A stretch of DNA of 64,000 bases from Rhexocercosporidium sp. MPI-PUGE-AT-0058 (lineage: Eukaryota > Ascomycota > Leotiomycetes > Helotiales), in NCBI GenBank assembly GCA_020746875.1, contig JAGTJL010000005.1:2728001-2792000 (forward strand), written 5' to 3'. Made by a program: the position numbers and the translations under genes. Below are positions 37,289 through 47,235 of the stretch, piece after piece (positions within the stretch are counted from its first letter, which is position 1; each line of letters opens with the position of its first letter). The notes under the pieces are model-generated. The model had not been told where the DNA came from, ran no database searches, and saw nothing but the letters and a program-made list of their open reading frames with translations.

Positions 37289-38282
37289 TCAGAGGTTTCC
37301 AAACCAAGTCATCAATACCAACCCCCACATGCCTCCCGCAGGACTCAACGTAATTCCCAATCCTGGCTTGTCTGATGAAGTCGGCGTTGGAGTCGGAGAA
37401 CTCGTCTCCGTTCCACTCGGCCTCCTCTCCGCCTTCACATCCCTCAAACACTTGATCTGCGTACTAGCGCTCCCCTGCTCGGCATTAGAGCTACCTGACG
37501 TGACTTTTTGGTATATAAGAACAGGCCATATACGATGACTAGCTTCGTCATAGTAGCTCTTATTCGTGGGCTTATGCGGCTCACTCTCTGTGAGCAGTAG
37601 AGGTATCGATCGAGTTGAGTTGGACGACGAGTTGAGATCTTGAGTCACTGGTCAATTATTGCCTTTTGAACTTCCGTCTTGTTGGGGAAGGAGTCTACTC
37701 ACCGAAAGAAAAAATGTCCTCACGGTCCTTCTGAATCGCATCACCACATTCAGTTGGAATTTCAGTCACTAGACTTTGACAAGATATGGACCCGTCGGAA
37801 TTCTCAGAAACCTGCGCGTACAGAGCATCAATACAAGCTTCTCCCAGTGTAGGGAAACACCCTCCGTCCTCATTCTCTCCTCGTTTCGTCGCTGCGTCCG
37901 TCACGCGCTTGAAAACCACTGCGCAGCTGTTCCAATCCCTGATCGAAGAACTGTTCCCAGCGCCAACTCCACTGTCCGCAGGTGGAGTGACGAAAATCAG
38001 AGATTCCGTTATGGATGAATCGGAAATGTTGAGTGTTGCCTGCTCGGAAATGGCGAGGGTAAGTTTATATTCTGGGTGTTGAGATGTGAGGTTGAATGGC
38101 GAATCGTAAATTATGCTGTCGATTTTGTAAGAGGAGGTTGTGTTTGACGAGGTGTTGAATTGGGTGATGGCTGTGGAGCTGAGATCTGGTGAGGTGGTGT
38201 AGTTGTATGTTCCCACGTCAGCTGCGTGGACCAAACCACAAACCAAGAATATGAGCGCGATAATTAAAATCATGATGTTCAT
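37289..38282 (-). CDS. secreted, Ser/Thr-rich protein of unknown function
   Basis: Two exons (38282-37703 and 37647-37289) joined by a 55-bp GT-AG intron give 312 residues; lengths sum to a multiple of three and the frame continues across the junction. The N-terminus is a clear signal peptide (MNIMILIIALIFLVCGLVHA, 20 residues). The mature part has many Asn-x-Ser/Thr sites (NTSSNTTSS, NLTS, NISDSS, NSSS). A Cys-containing central segment (about residues 115-185; WNSCAVVF, GGCFPTLGEACIDALY, SISCQS, PTECGD) suggests a small disulfide-bonded fold. The C-terminus is Ser/Thr/Pro-rich (SSPTPTPTSSD) and ends in a short hydrophobic stretch (WGLVLMTWFGNL) that could serve as a weak GPI signal, though it is short. 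I know no function. It is the first complete gene next to the AT-rich block, a setting where fungi often keep fast-evolving secreted proteins. Confidence 0.8.
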
Positions 38283-40327
38283 CTGGCTGAAAGAGATATT
38301 CAGATGGAAATTTGTTTGGGAATTATGGTGATGAATTGCTAGCTGGCAGGAAAACCTTCATTTCTAGAAAACCACCCCGCTCCTTCATAAGGCTGAGTCC
38401 CTGTCAACATCAGCCCCAGCCGGTAAGTCATAAATCAGATTTCCAAGGAACTATCGTGATAGGAGCAAATTCGATGCAGAACATATGAGGTTAAGTGGTA
38501 GCGGCACGGGTGTGGCTTATGCTGACACCAGACATCTTGGCGGGGACGACAGGCCTGGGTATTGGCTAAGTCGTGATACTGACACTAGGTCGTCAAGGAA
38601 GATTAGAATAGATCATCAAAACCGGCAGTTAGACGAGCTATCATCGTTCAGAACACGAGTTCGGCTGACCTGCAGTGCCATCTTTCCAAAGGTGTGAACT
38701 ATCAGTGGGTGAAGTACGTCAAACTTAAGGACGTAAGCGAGTTTGTTGATGCTCGGAGCAAATAGCTACAGAATCGATTTTTCACGCAGAATCCCACAAG
38801 ACCAATGGTTGTGGTCGGTAGACTCTTTATATTTTCGAAGTTTTTGGCTCATTGTTTTAATCCAGGCCAAACGAAGTTAAGTTGTCGTTAAACGACTTAA
38901 GAAACATCGGATGATTTTTTGTTTCAGACACTTCACCACCCACAATCATGGGTATCGCAATATAACATCCAATTATACATCACCATACTCTCAATCAGGG
39001 ATTTTTTCGATATTAAGTTCAATGACATTTTAGCAACCACGAAGTCTTTACGTCTGTGGAGATTGGATTTCCTCCTATGTCATCATCCACCAACAAATCA
39101 TTCAACAACAAATCATTCAACAACAATCATCTACATCTCACGATATCCTGCATCGTAATCATAACCTAAAAGATATTATCGTGAGTTGAACTCGTGTTAA
39201 AATGTCTTCTCTTAAACTTACTTGACTACAGCTAAGCAATAAAGCATTTCGGTATCGCGGTACGTCATAATACCAAAATCCCGAATTGTCGTAGCCGGGG
39301 GGATTGACGACACCACAGGGAGGGATATACGTAAATGAATAGTCATGAGGTACCTTGTTAGGGTAATAGCAGCTAAATTAGAGCTTTATGAGAAATCTCT
39401 AGGTGTGGAGACTCCACATAAGGTCTTCGTGAAAGGTAACAAACAGGAAGTTAAAGAGTGGCGGCGGTAACAAGGATAGCAAGAAAGACTGGGATGCTGG
39501 ATTCAAAGAAACAGAGAATGGCCTAGATGGATGCTTATGAGGGTGTGGCTCGGCCTAGTCAAAATCAAGAAGAGGCTTGCATCATAGGGTGTCGTCATTC
39601 AAGGTGAAAGTCTTGTCCAACCGAGGATTCGAGATGCAAGTTACTATAATTTATGTAGACACTGAGCTCTGGAATACTCAACTTGGCATGAGAGTAATCA
39701 ATAAACAATTAGCATCGGAGGATATCATCATTTAATGCTGTAGCTATGTCGCCTTGACCAAGGGTTGCATTTCTCGCTTGTCTTCGATCACATCCATCTC
39801 GACGTCCAGACGCTCGCCCTACCATCCCATTCCATCAGCTGCCCACCTCTACGTCTTTGCGTCATAAAAGCAGCTAATAAATATTGACAGACCATCAAGC
39901 GCCAAAAGCTTCCTCGTGGAGGTGACGCCGCTAGCCTTTGCCATTGAAGCACAGACACATGTGCCTCGTATGGGACGAGATCTGGTTTCAGAACTTGGGA
40001 CGATAGCCACCTCGCAAGACCACAACGAATTAGATACGCGTAGACTCCTTTCCACGAGTCAGTCTTTCAAGATCATCCCAAGAACGTTTCTCGCTTGTAG
40101 GGGGGTCTTCTTGGCTTTATTTACAGCTTCATGCTGCTGGATTTATGATGTAAGAATGGAGCATGTGTGATGCATATCCTCTATAGTGTGGTTATACATC
40201 TTGATCTGGGGTATATATAGCCTCCCAAGTTAGCCGTGGAAAGATATCGCCAGGCTCTCACCTTTCAGCTTTATCACAATCACAACAAGTCCAATACCTC
40301 CCACAAAGCTTCCACAAACCAATCACA
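38283..40327. other. intergenic region between divergent genes
   Basis: This is about 2 kb without a convincing gene. It has scattered short frames only. A 15-bp unit (AACAAATCATTCAAC) is repeated twice in tandem at 39092-39121. It must contain the promoters of the secreted-protein genes at 38282 (leftward) and 40328 (rightward). Confidence 0.55.
40209..40217 (+). promoter_or_regulatory. TATA-like element upstream of the 85-residue secreted protein
   Basis: GGTATATATAG lies about 110 bp before the start codon at 40328. It is followed by a C/T- and CAA-rich leader (TTATCACAATCACAAC) typical of highly expressed fungal genes. Confidence 0.5.
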
Positions 40328-40645
40328 ATGCTTTTCAACACCGCGAAGATACTACTGCTCTCCATCCTCGTCACAACTGCCTATACCTCACCAGTCCCTT
40401 CATCGTAAGCACCTCTCCCCTTCCTAACCCCGAACCATCATCCATCTCACATAACATAAAACAGACAAATCCCCAGATCCCCCACGTCAATCGCAGCAAT
40501 CCAAGATGACCTTGCAAACGGCGTCTTGACAGCAGGAGATATCGTCGAAGCAGTCGCCCAGGGTCTGGGAACTGACAGTAAAGCAGGAGGTATCGTGCAG
40601 ACTGTTGCTGATGGACTGAAGGCTGGTGGGAAGAAGGGGAATTAA
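40328..40645 (+). CDS. small secreted protein, 85 residues, unknown function
   Basis: Exons 40328-40404 and 40465-40645 are joined by a 60-bp GT-AG intron (GTAAGC...AACAG), giving exactly 86 codons with the stop. Residues 1-20 form a signal peptide (MLFNTAKILLLSILVTTAYT) followed by SPVPSS. The mature part is about 60 residues, has no cysteine, and reads as two similar helical units: DDLANGVLTAGDIVEAVAQGL, then a TDSKAGGIVQTVADGL unit, both rich in Ala, Gly and Val with an Asp/Gln-Gly-Leu end. It ends in a basic GGKKGN tail. No known family was recognised. A TATA-like box and CAA-rich leader suggest strong regulated expression. The short open frames on this stretch in other frames are shadows. 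It could be a secreted effector or a surface or cell-wall peptide; this is inference from size, signal peptide and location near the transposon block. Confidence 0.78.
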
Positions 40646-40943
40646 GTTGTGAATTGGTTGACATGCAAGAAATTATGATTGGGCGCGATGCATGATGTAT
40701 GACTCCCATTGAACAAACGTTTGCTGTTCTTAAGACCCGTCACGCGACTGTCAATGTCGCATTGCTCGGTGCCGATTTAAAAAAAAAAAAAAAATCAGAA
40801 AGTCAAATCCAAATATTATTATAACAATATTGTTCTATGTACAAAGTTTCGTGACATTCCTCATCTTCCTCGTTTGTGTTGTACACTGCCATGCATATAA
40901 TACTATATGCCACCAAGTTGCGTTTCAGTCCAACACAAACTCT

Positions 40944-42600
40944 TTAACCAGCTTGGTAGAGGAAAGGACCAGCAGCAACGTGAGGGTTCACGTTGGAGAG
41001 GTTGAATGCTGTGTATGGCATGTTACTATCGGTGAGTGCGATAAACATAGTACCTATCTCAAGTTAGCAAACTGACTACACAGCATCTGGGTAATAAGAA
41101 CATACCATTGATAGCAGGGTCACCTTCGTAAGTCGAGACATCCGGTTGGATGGTCTGGCCATAGTTCTTACCATCGCGAGCAGTGATGTTCGTAAGTGGC
41201 GAGTAAGTGATGTTCAACTGGCTGACCCAGAGAACCCATTCTGGTGCACCAGCGCTGGTGGCGGTAATGTAGCTGTTGTTTGGACCGACAGCCTGACCTG
41301 GGTTCTCCCACTCGAGGAAAACTTCTCGGCCTGGATATGAGAGAGGGATAGAACGGTTCTGACTAATCGCAGCGGTGCAATCGAAGCCAGTTTCGTTGGT
41401 CCCAATGCAGCTCTCCCCAGCAGGCGGATCAGAGCTAGGAGCAGCTGGACCAAAGCCAGAAGTCTCGTTGAAGCCTGTTTGGGTGGCATTGCGTCGAGCG
41501 CTGTTTGGCTGGTTGAGAGCCGTCAACGCGGGGAAGTTCTGCCACACCAATCGCTTGCTGTTCGCTGGGCAAGACGAGATGTATGGGGCGAGCAGAGTCC
41601 AGGCCCATGATTGTGGGATTCCAGTTTCGAACCAGACTGGCATGGGAAAGAGACCAGCGAATTGACGGAAGATCATCTGTTGACGAGCCTCGGTGGCGAT
41701 TGACTGGTCGAGAAGTTGTGCGACTTCGCGGGAGTCGAGATGAGCTTGAAACCCCCAGACACCAGACTCGCCGAATCGGGTGAGCTTCTGAGTGAAGTCG
41801 AACGCTTCGTGGACAGTGGTGAATGGATAGTTGTATGTGCACTGGGGAGTGGCACCACCTGGTCCGCCGAGTAAGTTGGACAGGAGAGTGGCATGGCCAG
41901 ACTCTTGATCTGCCATAAACTCGATGAGAAATCGGTCACTGGCAGTCAAGCCAGCTGCAGTGAATTCCTCTTCAGAGAAAGTGGCGAGGATGTTGTGGAA
42001 TAGATCCAACTCAATCCACTCTTGGTACAATCCCAAAAGGATAGACTGGTAGTCGAAATCGGACTGGACGCGATAGACTGGCTCAGTGCCGTTCGTGCCA
42101 AGACCACCAGCTGGCTGGTATGGAATTGGCTGTTGATCGTGAAGAGTTCCATCTGGACTGTATGTTGCCGTTGGATTTGGTGGCAGCATTGGAATGGCAG
42201 TTCCAGCAGGTGCGTTGCTGAGAGCACCAGTTGTGGTTGGAGTGCCAGAGTATGGGCCATGAGAGGTGACACCCGTGACTTGGCTGCTCACAATGGGAGG
42301 AACAGCATGAGTAGCACCTGGAATCTCAGATGCTGGAATTCCAGCATAGGAAGCGGCAGAAGAGATAGCAGCACTGTTGACGGAAGGTTCCTGGGGGTAG
42401 GAGTAAATTCCGAAAGGTGAAGCGACTGATGCTGCCGCAGTCGTGGATCCAGAGCCGGGCGCCTGTACCTGGCCGTCAGAAATCTGGCTTACAGGAACAG
42501 TAGTTGACCCTTGGAGCTGGCCATCCGTGATTTGGCTGACCTGTGGAAGAGCAGAGGCCGCGACCACGAAGCCAGCAGCGAATCCTGCCTTGAAAAACAT
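40944..42600 (-). CDS. Rds1-like secreted ferritin-fold stress protein with PIR-type repeats
   Basis: Exons 42600-41106 and 41053-40944 are joined by a 52-bp intron (GTATGT... with a TTGCTAAC branch site ...ATAG), giving 534 residues. The spliced end reads INGTMFIALTDSNMPYTAF and stops after LYQAG, a typical Rds1 C-terminus; the unspliced frame would end in unrelated residues. I chose the ATG at 42600 because it opens a signal peptide (MFFKAGFAAGFVVAASA). Two PIR-type repeats follow (VSQITDGQLQ and VSQISDGQVQ), then a Ser/Thr/Pro-rich stretch. The ferritin-like part (about residues 175-345) shows the helix motifs QEWIELDLFH, MADQESGHATLL and TEARQQMIFRQ. Known family: Schizosaccharomyces pombe Rds1, a stress- and nutrient-responsive protein; ferritin-like fold. 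PIR repeats in other fungal proteins mediate covalent attachment to cell-wall glucan, so wall location is likely here. Confidence 0.88.
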
Positions 42601-42654
42601 ATTGAGATGGTTAGTGCAGGTGGAAGGTGATCTGGATGGCGAGGAAGGAGAACC

Positions 42655-42668
42655 CAGGTCTATATATG
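42655..42668 (-). promoter_or_regulatory. TATA-like element of the Rds1-like gene
   Basis: TACATATATAGACC on the minus strand lies about 55-65 bp upstream of the chosen start at 42600, a plausible TATA box position for a stress-inducible gene and further support for that start rather than the upstream in-frame ATG at 42711. Confidence 0.45.
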
Positions 42669-42711
42669 TACTCTTCACACAGGACCTATTCGTGAGATAT
42701 GTCATTGCCAC

Positions 42712-44457
42712 TGAGGTAGCCCAGAGTAGTCAACAAGTGCATGAAGCTGGTAGACACGCATATGTGGTTGTGGAGAATTGATAATGCCGCTTCCCCACAA
42801 GTAAGGGACTATGAGCTCACCACAAGCTGCATTTCAGTTCAATTCTGGTCTAGCACTTCTGCCCGCCCTTTGAATGTCATTCTGTAATCAACCGGGATTC
42901 TCGTACTAAAAGGTGGACAGTGCTACTAGTATGCTCAAAAATTCTACAACGCTTTGCACGTTGTCAAGGCTTTGTGACAACTTGAGTCCGTGACACTCGC
43001 CATGCCAAAATGGGGGGACCCGATCAATTAGCGCACGCGAAACGAAAAAGACATCAATAAAAAGCACATCGATCACTCACTCAGTACAGGCAAGATTACT
43101 TTCGCTGATACTACCGAATTGAAATATGGGATGACTTCAAGACTCTCTTCCGACCGGCAACGTCATAGCTAGCCCAGGGCAGCACACACGCTAATGCAGC
43201 TGTTGAGCTCGCTCCCTTGTCGGACTAAAGACTCCGGATACCCTCACCAATCATGAGTATCAGAGATGAAGTATGAACCCTCCGGTGGCATGTCGCTGGA
43301 CGGCGCCAGTGTGCTGAACCATCTCGTCTTCGGATTCATCTGCGAGACTCTTGGGCACATCTTGCCACTTTTAGCGTGGCGGGACGGCTACTTCCTACTA
43401 GAGTGAAGTTCGAGCAGGGTGATGGGATTCTTTCTTCTCCATGTGTTGATCCTGAGACGGGGCCGTGGGTCAAGGTACCCGAGCCGAAAGAATCTTATTA
43501 TTTTGCCCACGTGGCTTGTGGATCTTTGAGATTTGAGTCGGATAAGAAGTGGAATGAGGCGATCAAGATATCCTGTTGCTGCCAGCAATAAGTATGCTCC
43601 TGGCTGGATATGTTTTTCACGAAATACTCCTTGGAAATTCTCTATTCTCTCTTCGCGGATTTCAGTTCCCGTTTCGCTGTCGTCCTGTTCCTGCTGTCCG
43701 GGTACAGTGAGTCGTTCCCTGGAGGGTCAGAGGCCAGGTTGTGATATTGCAACGAGATTGCGGTCGAGATCCCCGACCCGGCAGTTGAGGCGCATTTCCA
43801 AGGCAATTGTTTTGTTGACAAATATATGGAGGATGATGGTGGAGGGCAAAATGCAACTTTGAATGACGTTCTCGATCTAAACGTTGGTCAATGCACGGCG
43901 CTAGTTCTCATCTCGAGCCGAGCGCCACCCGCCCCGCCTCCCTCTCGATGTCAACAAACCCTCAACTTCTAATGAATTATGTTTGGGTATTCCTGCCCTC
44001 AGATTTGGCCTATGACACTACGTCTCCTAGATTAACGTTGATGATGGTCGTGGTATCTTAGCCGACGGGAGCATGTACTGCGCAAGAGGTAAGGGTGTTC
44101 TGCGGCTAGGTCGCGTCGGGTCATTCTTTCCCCCCACAGTATGAAGAAATGGAAGTTTGAATGTTTCAAGGGAAGTCATATATATTAAAAGGACTTATTG
44201 TCTATTTTCGTGAGCCTTGTTCCCTTGGAATGGCTGACTACCGTTAAGACATCTCGTCTATGGGAAGTTTGTTCCGCACAGAAACGCCCTCAGAGACCTC
44301 ATTGAGGTTTACCTTGGTTCAAAACTTCTGATTATTGTCCCATACCATCGAAACTGTATTTTTTATTCGTTGAATAAAGAATAAGTGTACCGATCTAGGT
44401 TTCAGCCACTTCATGCCCAAGTGTCCGATGGCCCTCCCATCCAGGATACAACCGCAG
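42712..44457. other. intergenic region with a possible decayed gene
   Basis: Promoter of the Rds1-like gene to the left and the end of the BTB gene to the right. The only coding-like signal is at about 43255-43970 (listed separately). The rest shows no gene, RNA or repeat that I can name. Confidence 0.45.
43255..43970 (+). pseudogene. possible decayed coding sequence, family unknown
   Basis: Two stretches look protein-coding but lie in different frames and lack a start codon and clear splice sites. The first (43376-43591) reads TRVKFEQGDGILSSPCVDPE, PEPKESYYFAHVACGSLRFE and SDKKWNEAIK. The second (about 43745-43970) reads VEIPDPAVEAHFQGNCFVDK, then NATLNDVLDLNVGQCTALVL. Charged and aromatic residues are spaced as in real secreted proteins. 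It may be a broken gene or an intron-containing gene that I could not splice. Confidence 0.3.
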
Positions 44458-45571
44458 CTACATCTTACTGTTCTGCACTCTCATATGCTGGCGATGCCTA
44501 AGCTCAACAGGGCTCTCCATGATGCGAAGAACTTTTGCAACTTCGTGTTGAAAGTTTCTAGCATGGCAAAGGGAATGGTCGACGAGAGGACGAGCTGCAC
44601 TCGGTTCGACATGGTAGACGTGAATATCATCGATTGCCGCAGCCACTTCCTCCACGCTCATATGAACGTCGATGGCCTTAGTTCGATATTCAACTTCGGA
44701 AACATCCAATCCACGAGTGATACTGCCCAGTGTTATAGCGTCGCAAAGACTGTCGTCGCTACTTATGTGTGACATCTGGCAGAGCACCGTCTTCGTCCTC
44801 TTGAATCTCGCCATTGCCGAGTACGGGACGGAGAGCAGAGCTTCGATCGTTTCGACTCGAATCCGATGGATATTCTCTGTTGAAACTTTATTAGAATTGG
44901 TCAAACAGTATAGATCATTGTTATAGGATGTCATTGTACTTACCCATGATTCCTTCAGGCATCGTATCAGGCACTACGATACGCCAGCCGCGTTTGCTTC
45001 TCCAAATTCCCTCATCATCCGTTCGTAACTCCATGACCAGCTTGATCGTCAATGCCTCGAAGTTGTCTTCTAATCCAAACACCCAGCATACAAAGAGAAT
45101 TTGGGGTGGAACGAAATGCTTTGCGACTAAATTCGCTTCCGTTTCCTTCATCCAAATACTAATCCAATGTTTGACAATGCCAGCACAGTCGTACTGATCA
45201 CACAACACAGCTACCTGCAAGAGTGTATCAGGCTCAAGACGCAGAAGGACTTCTTTGTGCCGGAGGTGGATGATATTGAGGATAATCAGAAGAGCTACTC
45301 CGTCGTCTTCGCTGCAGTCGATTTGCTTCGGACTATTGACAGGCACTGAAGCGGCTACCCAAGGAGGAAAGAGGAACTTCTTCCAGACTGGACTTGCGCA
45401 AATCAAGACGTGAGAAGACACCAATGCTATGATAGCTTTGCCCTTATAAGTCATGAGCATACGGATGTCTGCGCCTGGGAAGACGAACGGATTCGAAGTG
45501 GTAGGAGACCTCCCTGGTAAAGAATTGAGATCTCGCTTCGAGGCCACTGCTGGCGTTGCTTGGCTGGACAT
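44458..45571 (-). CDS. BTB/POZ-domain protein
   Basis: Exons 45571-44944 and 44876-44458 are joined by a 67-bp intron (GTAAGT...CAACAG), giving 348 residues in a continuous frame. The ATG at 45571 (MSSQATPAV) is preferred to the upstream in-frame ATG at 45640, whose first 23 residues look like leader sequence. Residues about 33-130 resemble the fungal BTB fold: DIRMLMTYKGKAIIALVSSHVL (positions 35-56), then the C-x-SPVWKKFL segment typical of fungal BTB proteins (usual form L-x-x-x-SPVF-x-x-M), and LLIILNIIHLRH with LLQVAVLCDQYDC in the second helical half. The C-terminal half has no domain I recognise. BTB domains mediate protein-protein contacts, often with Cul3 ubiquitin ligases; fungal single-domain members of this type are mostly uncharacterised. 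Confidence 0.82.
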
Positions 45572-46236
45572 ATTGCTGGTTGCAAGTATGAGCTCGAATT
45601 GCAATAGCACGAAGTGGAGGAAATGAATCGAAGAGAGCAAAGGGAAGACCTTTTCTAGGAGGTGATCGTCGGTGCTGGTGTTTGCTGGAGGGAGGTCGGT
45701 CCCGCCGTAGCTGCAGATATTTTATTCCGAAAAGCTGCCGCTCGGCTGCAGATGGATGAGAATATGTGAATCCGAGGAACAAAGATAATGAATGCGTGCC
45801 ACGTCGCAAGATTGTCCTCGGGTTTCTTTCACTCGAGTCCCATTTTCGCTTTCATGGCTGTCGTGGTGGCTTAAGCGAAAAGCGTGGAAGTCCACAACCA
45901 GTGACATTGATTCACAACCTTCCAATGGGCAAAGTCGGTACGAAAGGCACAAACGATCTCAAGCCTATGAAAAGCATTGGCGGGCGAAGTCTCTCTGCAT
46001 GAAAGCCTTCTGATGTAATACCATGGTCAATAATCTGGCTCTTTCCTGCTACCGTGAGGCAGATTAATCACTTGCAACGCATCACTCGAAGACATGTGAT
46101 GTAAGCCTTAAGAAATTTTCAATATCTCTCTGGACGTGTAAGCTATTGACTTGGACATGACAACAGGGTGAATTCAATCTCGTTTTTCGTATATTCTACA
46201 AAACGCTTACCCCCCTCTCACATAAATCTGCCCCTA
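45572..46236. other. intergenic region
   Basis: This is about 0.66 kb between the 5' end of the BTB gene and the 3' end of the amidotransferase-like gene. No gene or repeat was recognised. Frames on both strands here are short and unlike proteins. Confidence 0.55.
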
Positions 46237-47235
46237 TTAGATATCGTTGTCCTCACCATGAAAGAATCTCAAGATTGCTCCCGCAACTAACAATCCATCA
46301 TGATCCAACCCAGCTTTTTCCTTCGCCTCATCGGCCTGCTTCTCATCCTTAATCAACCCCTTCTCAAACCTCGCATCGACATGCTTCTTCACCATCTGCT
46401 CATCATAGCCCAAATGCCCTTGACTTGTGAATAGTCTTTCTCGGATATACACTCCTTGGATTGGAATGATTCCCGAGCTCCCCCATACGCTCACAGACGA
46501 GTCTTTTTCGATCAATCCCTTAGATGACGAAGAAGTTGGAGGATCCACCACGTGATCTACATGCATTTGGTGTAGGAATATCTTGTCTTTTGTCCGAAAG
46601 AGAGCCTCGCCTATGGGTGTGAGATGTATCTTGGTGTGTGAAAGCTCCCACTCTTCGCCTGGTGATGGCTTGACTTTTGATCCGAGGGCACGGCAAAGTA
46701 CTTGATGTCCGAAACAGACGCCGCTAAAGCGCATGTGGGGGTAAGCCTTCCAAGCAGCTAAAGGTCAAGTAAGAATTGGTTACTAACACGAAAAAAGAAG
46801 AGTGGATTAAAGCAATTTAAAGAAACGAAATCTTTGTTTTTAGGAAGTTCGAGAAGGTGTCTTGAGATCAAAGAAAAAAGGGGGCTGGAGGGGCATACAT
46901 CTGATCCACAGGACTAGCTTTAAAATCCACTCATCATCACCATGAGCATCATACTTGCTCCCAGTAATCAAAACAGCATCGATCTCTCCAACTTCGCTCA
47001 CATCCGGGATCTTTCCTCCTTCCGGCTCGACAATGAACTTCATCGCTGTCTCAACCTCAAGAGGTGGTTCGTGATCTTGCCCAGCCTTCGAAAAAAGCGA
47101 GTGAAATATATCGCCAAATGTGCCCTTCCGTTCGCTTGTAGACTCAAACGTCTGATCCGTTTCCAGGACGAGCATGCGAACTCTTTCTGGGTCGGAAGAT
47201 CCTGTGACATTGGCTTTGAATGAAGCTGTTGCCAT
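46237..47235 (-). CDS. class I glutamine-amidotransferase-like protein
   Basis: Exons 47235-46899 and 46757-46237 are joined by a 141-bp intron (GTATGC...CCTTTAG), giving 285 residues. The splice joins ...LKLVLWIR to SAWKAYPHMRFSGVCFGHQV in frame. The domain starts at VRMLVLETD (residue about 20) and has the usual VLITGSKYDAHGDDEWI stretch before the intron. The nucleophile elbow GVCFGHQ carries Cys127. LHQMHVDHV and TSQGHLGYDE follow; the His of the latter fits the catalytic His, but the following residue pattern H-L-G differs from the classical H-x-E, a variant I believe is common in this fungal subfamily. It ends ILRFFHGEDNDI. Relatives are annotated as putative glutamine amidotransferases (for example S. 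pombe C13C5.04 type) with unknown substrate. No partner synthase gene lies nearby. Confidence 0.88.

Noticed and set aside
40778..40793. A-run as a possible retroposon tail
   Set aside because: No flanking duplication and no SINE-like or gene-derived sequence upstream; a simple poly-A tract is sufficient.
41375..42420. Several frames of 66-135 codons overlapping the Rds1-like gene
   Set aside because: They are shadows in other frames of a well-supported coding exon.
46237..46757. Considered calling the amidotransferase-like protein inactive because the usual His-x-Glu reads His-Leu-Gly
   Set aside because: The surrounding QGHLGYDE pattern appears to be normal for this fungal subfamily, and the rest of the domain is intact.
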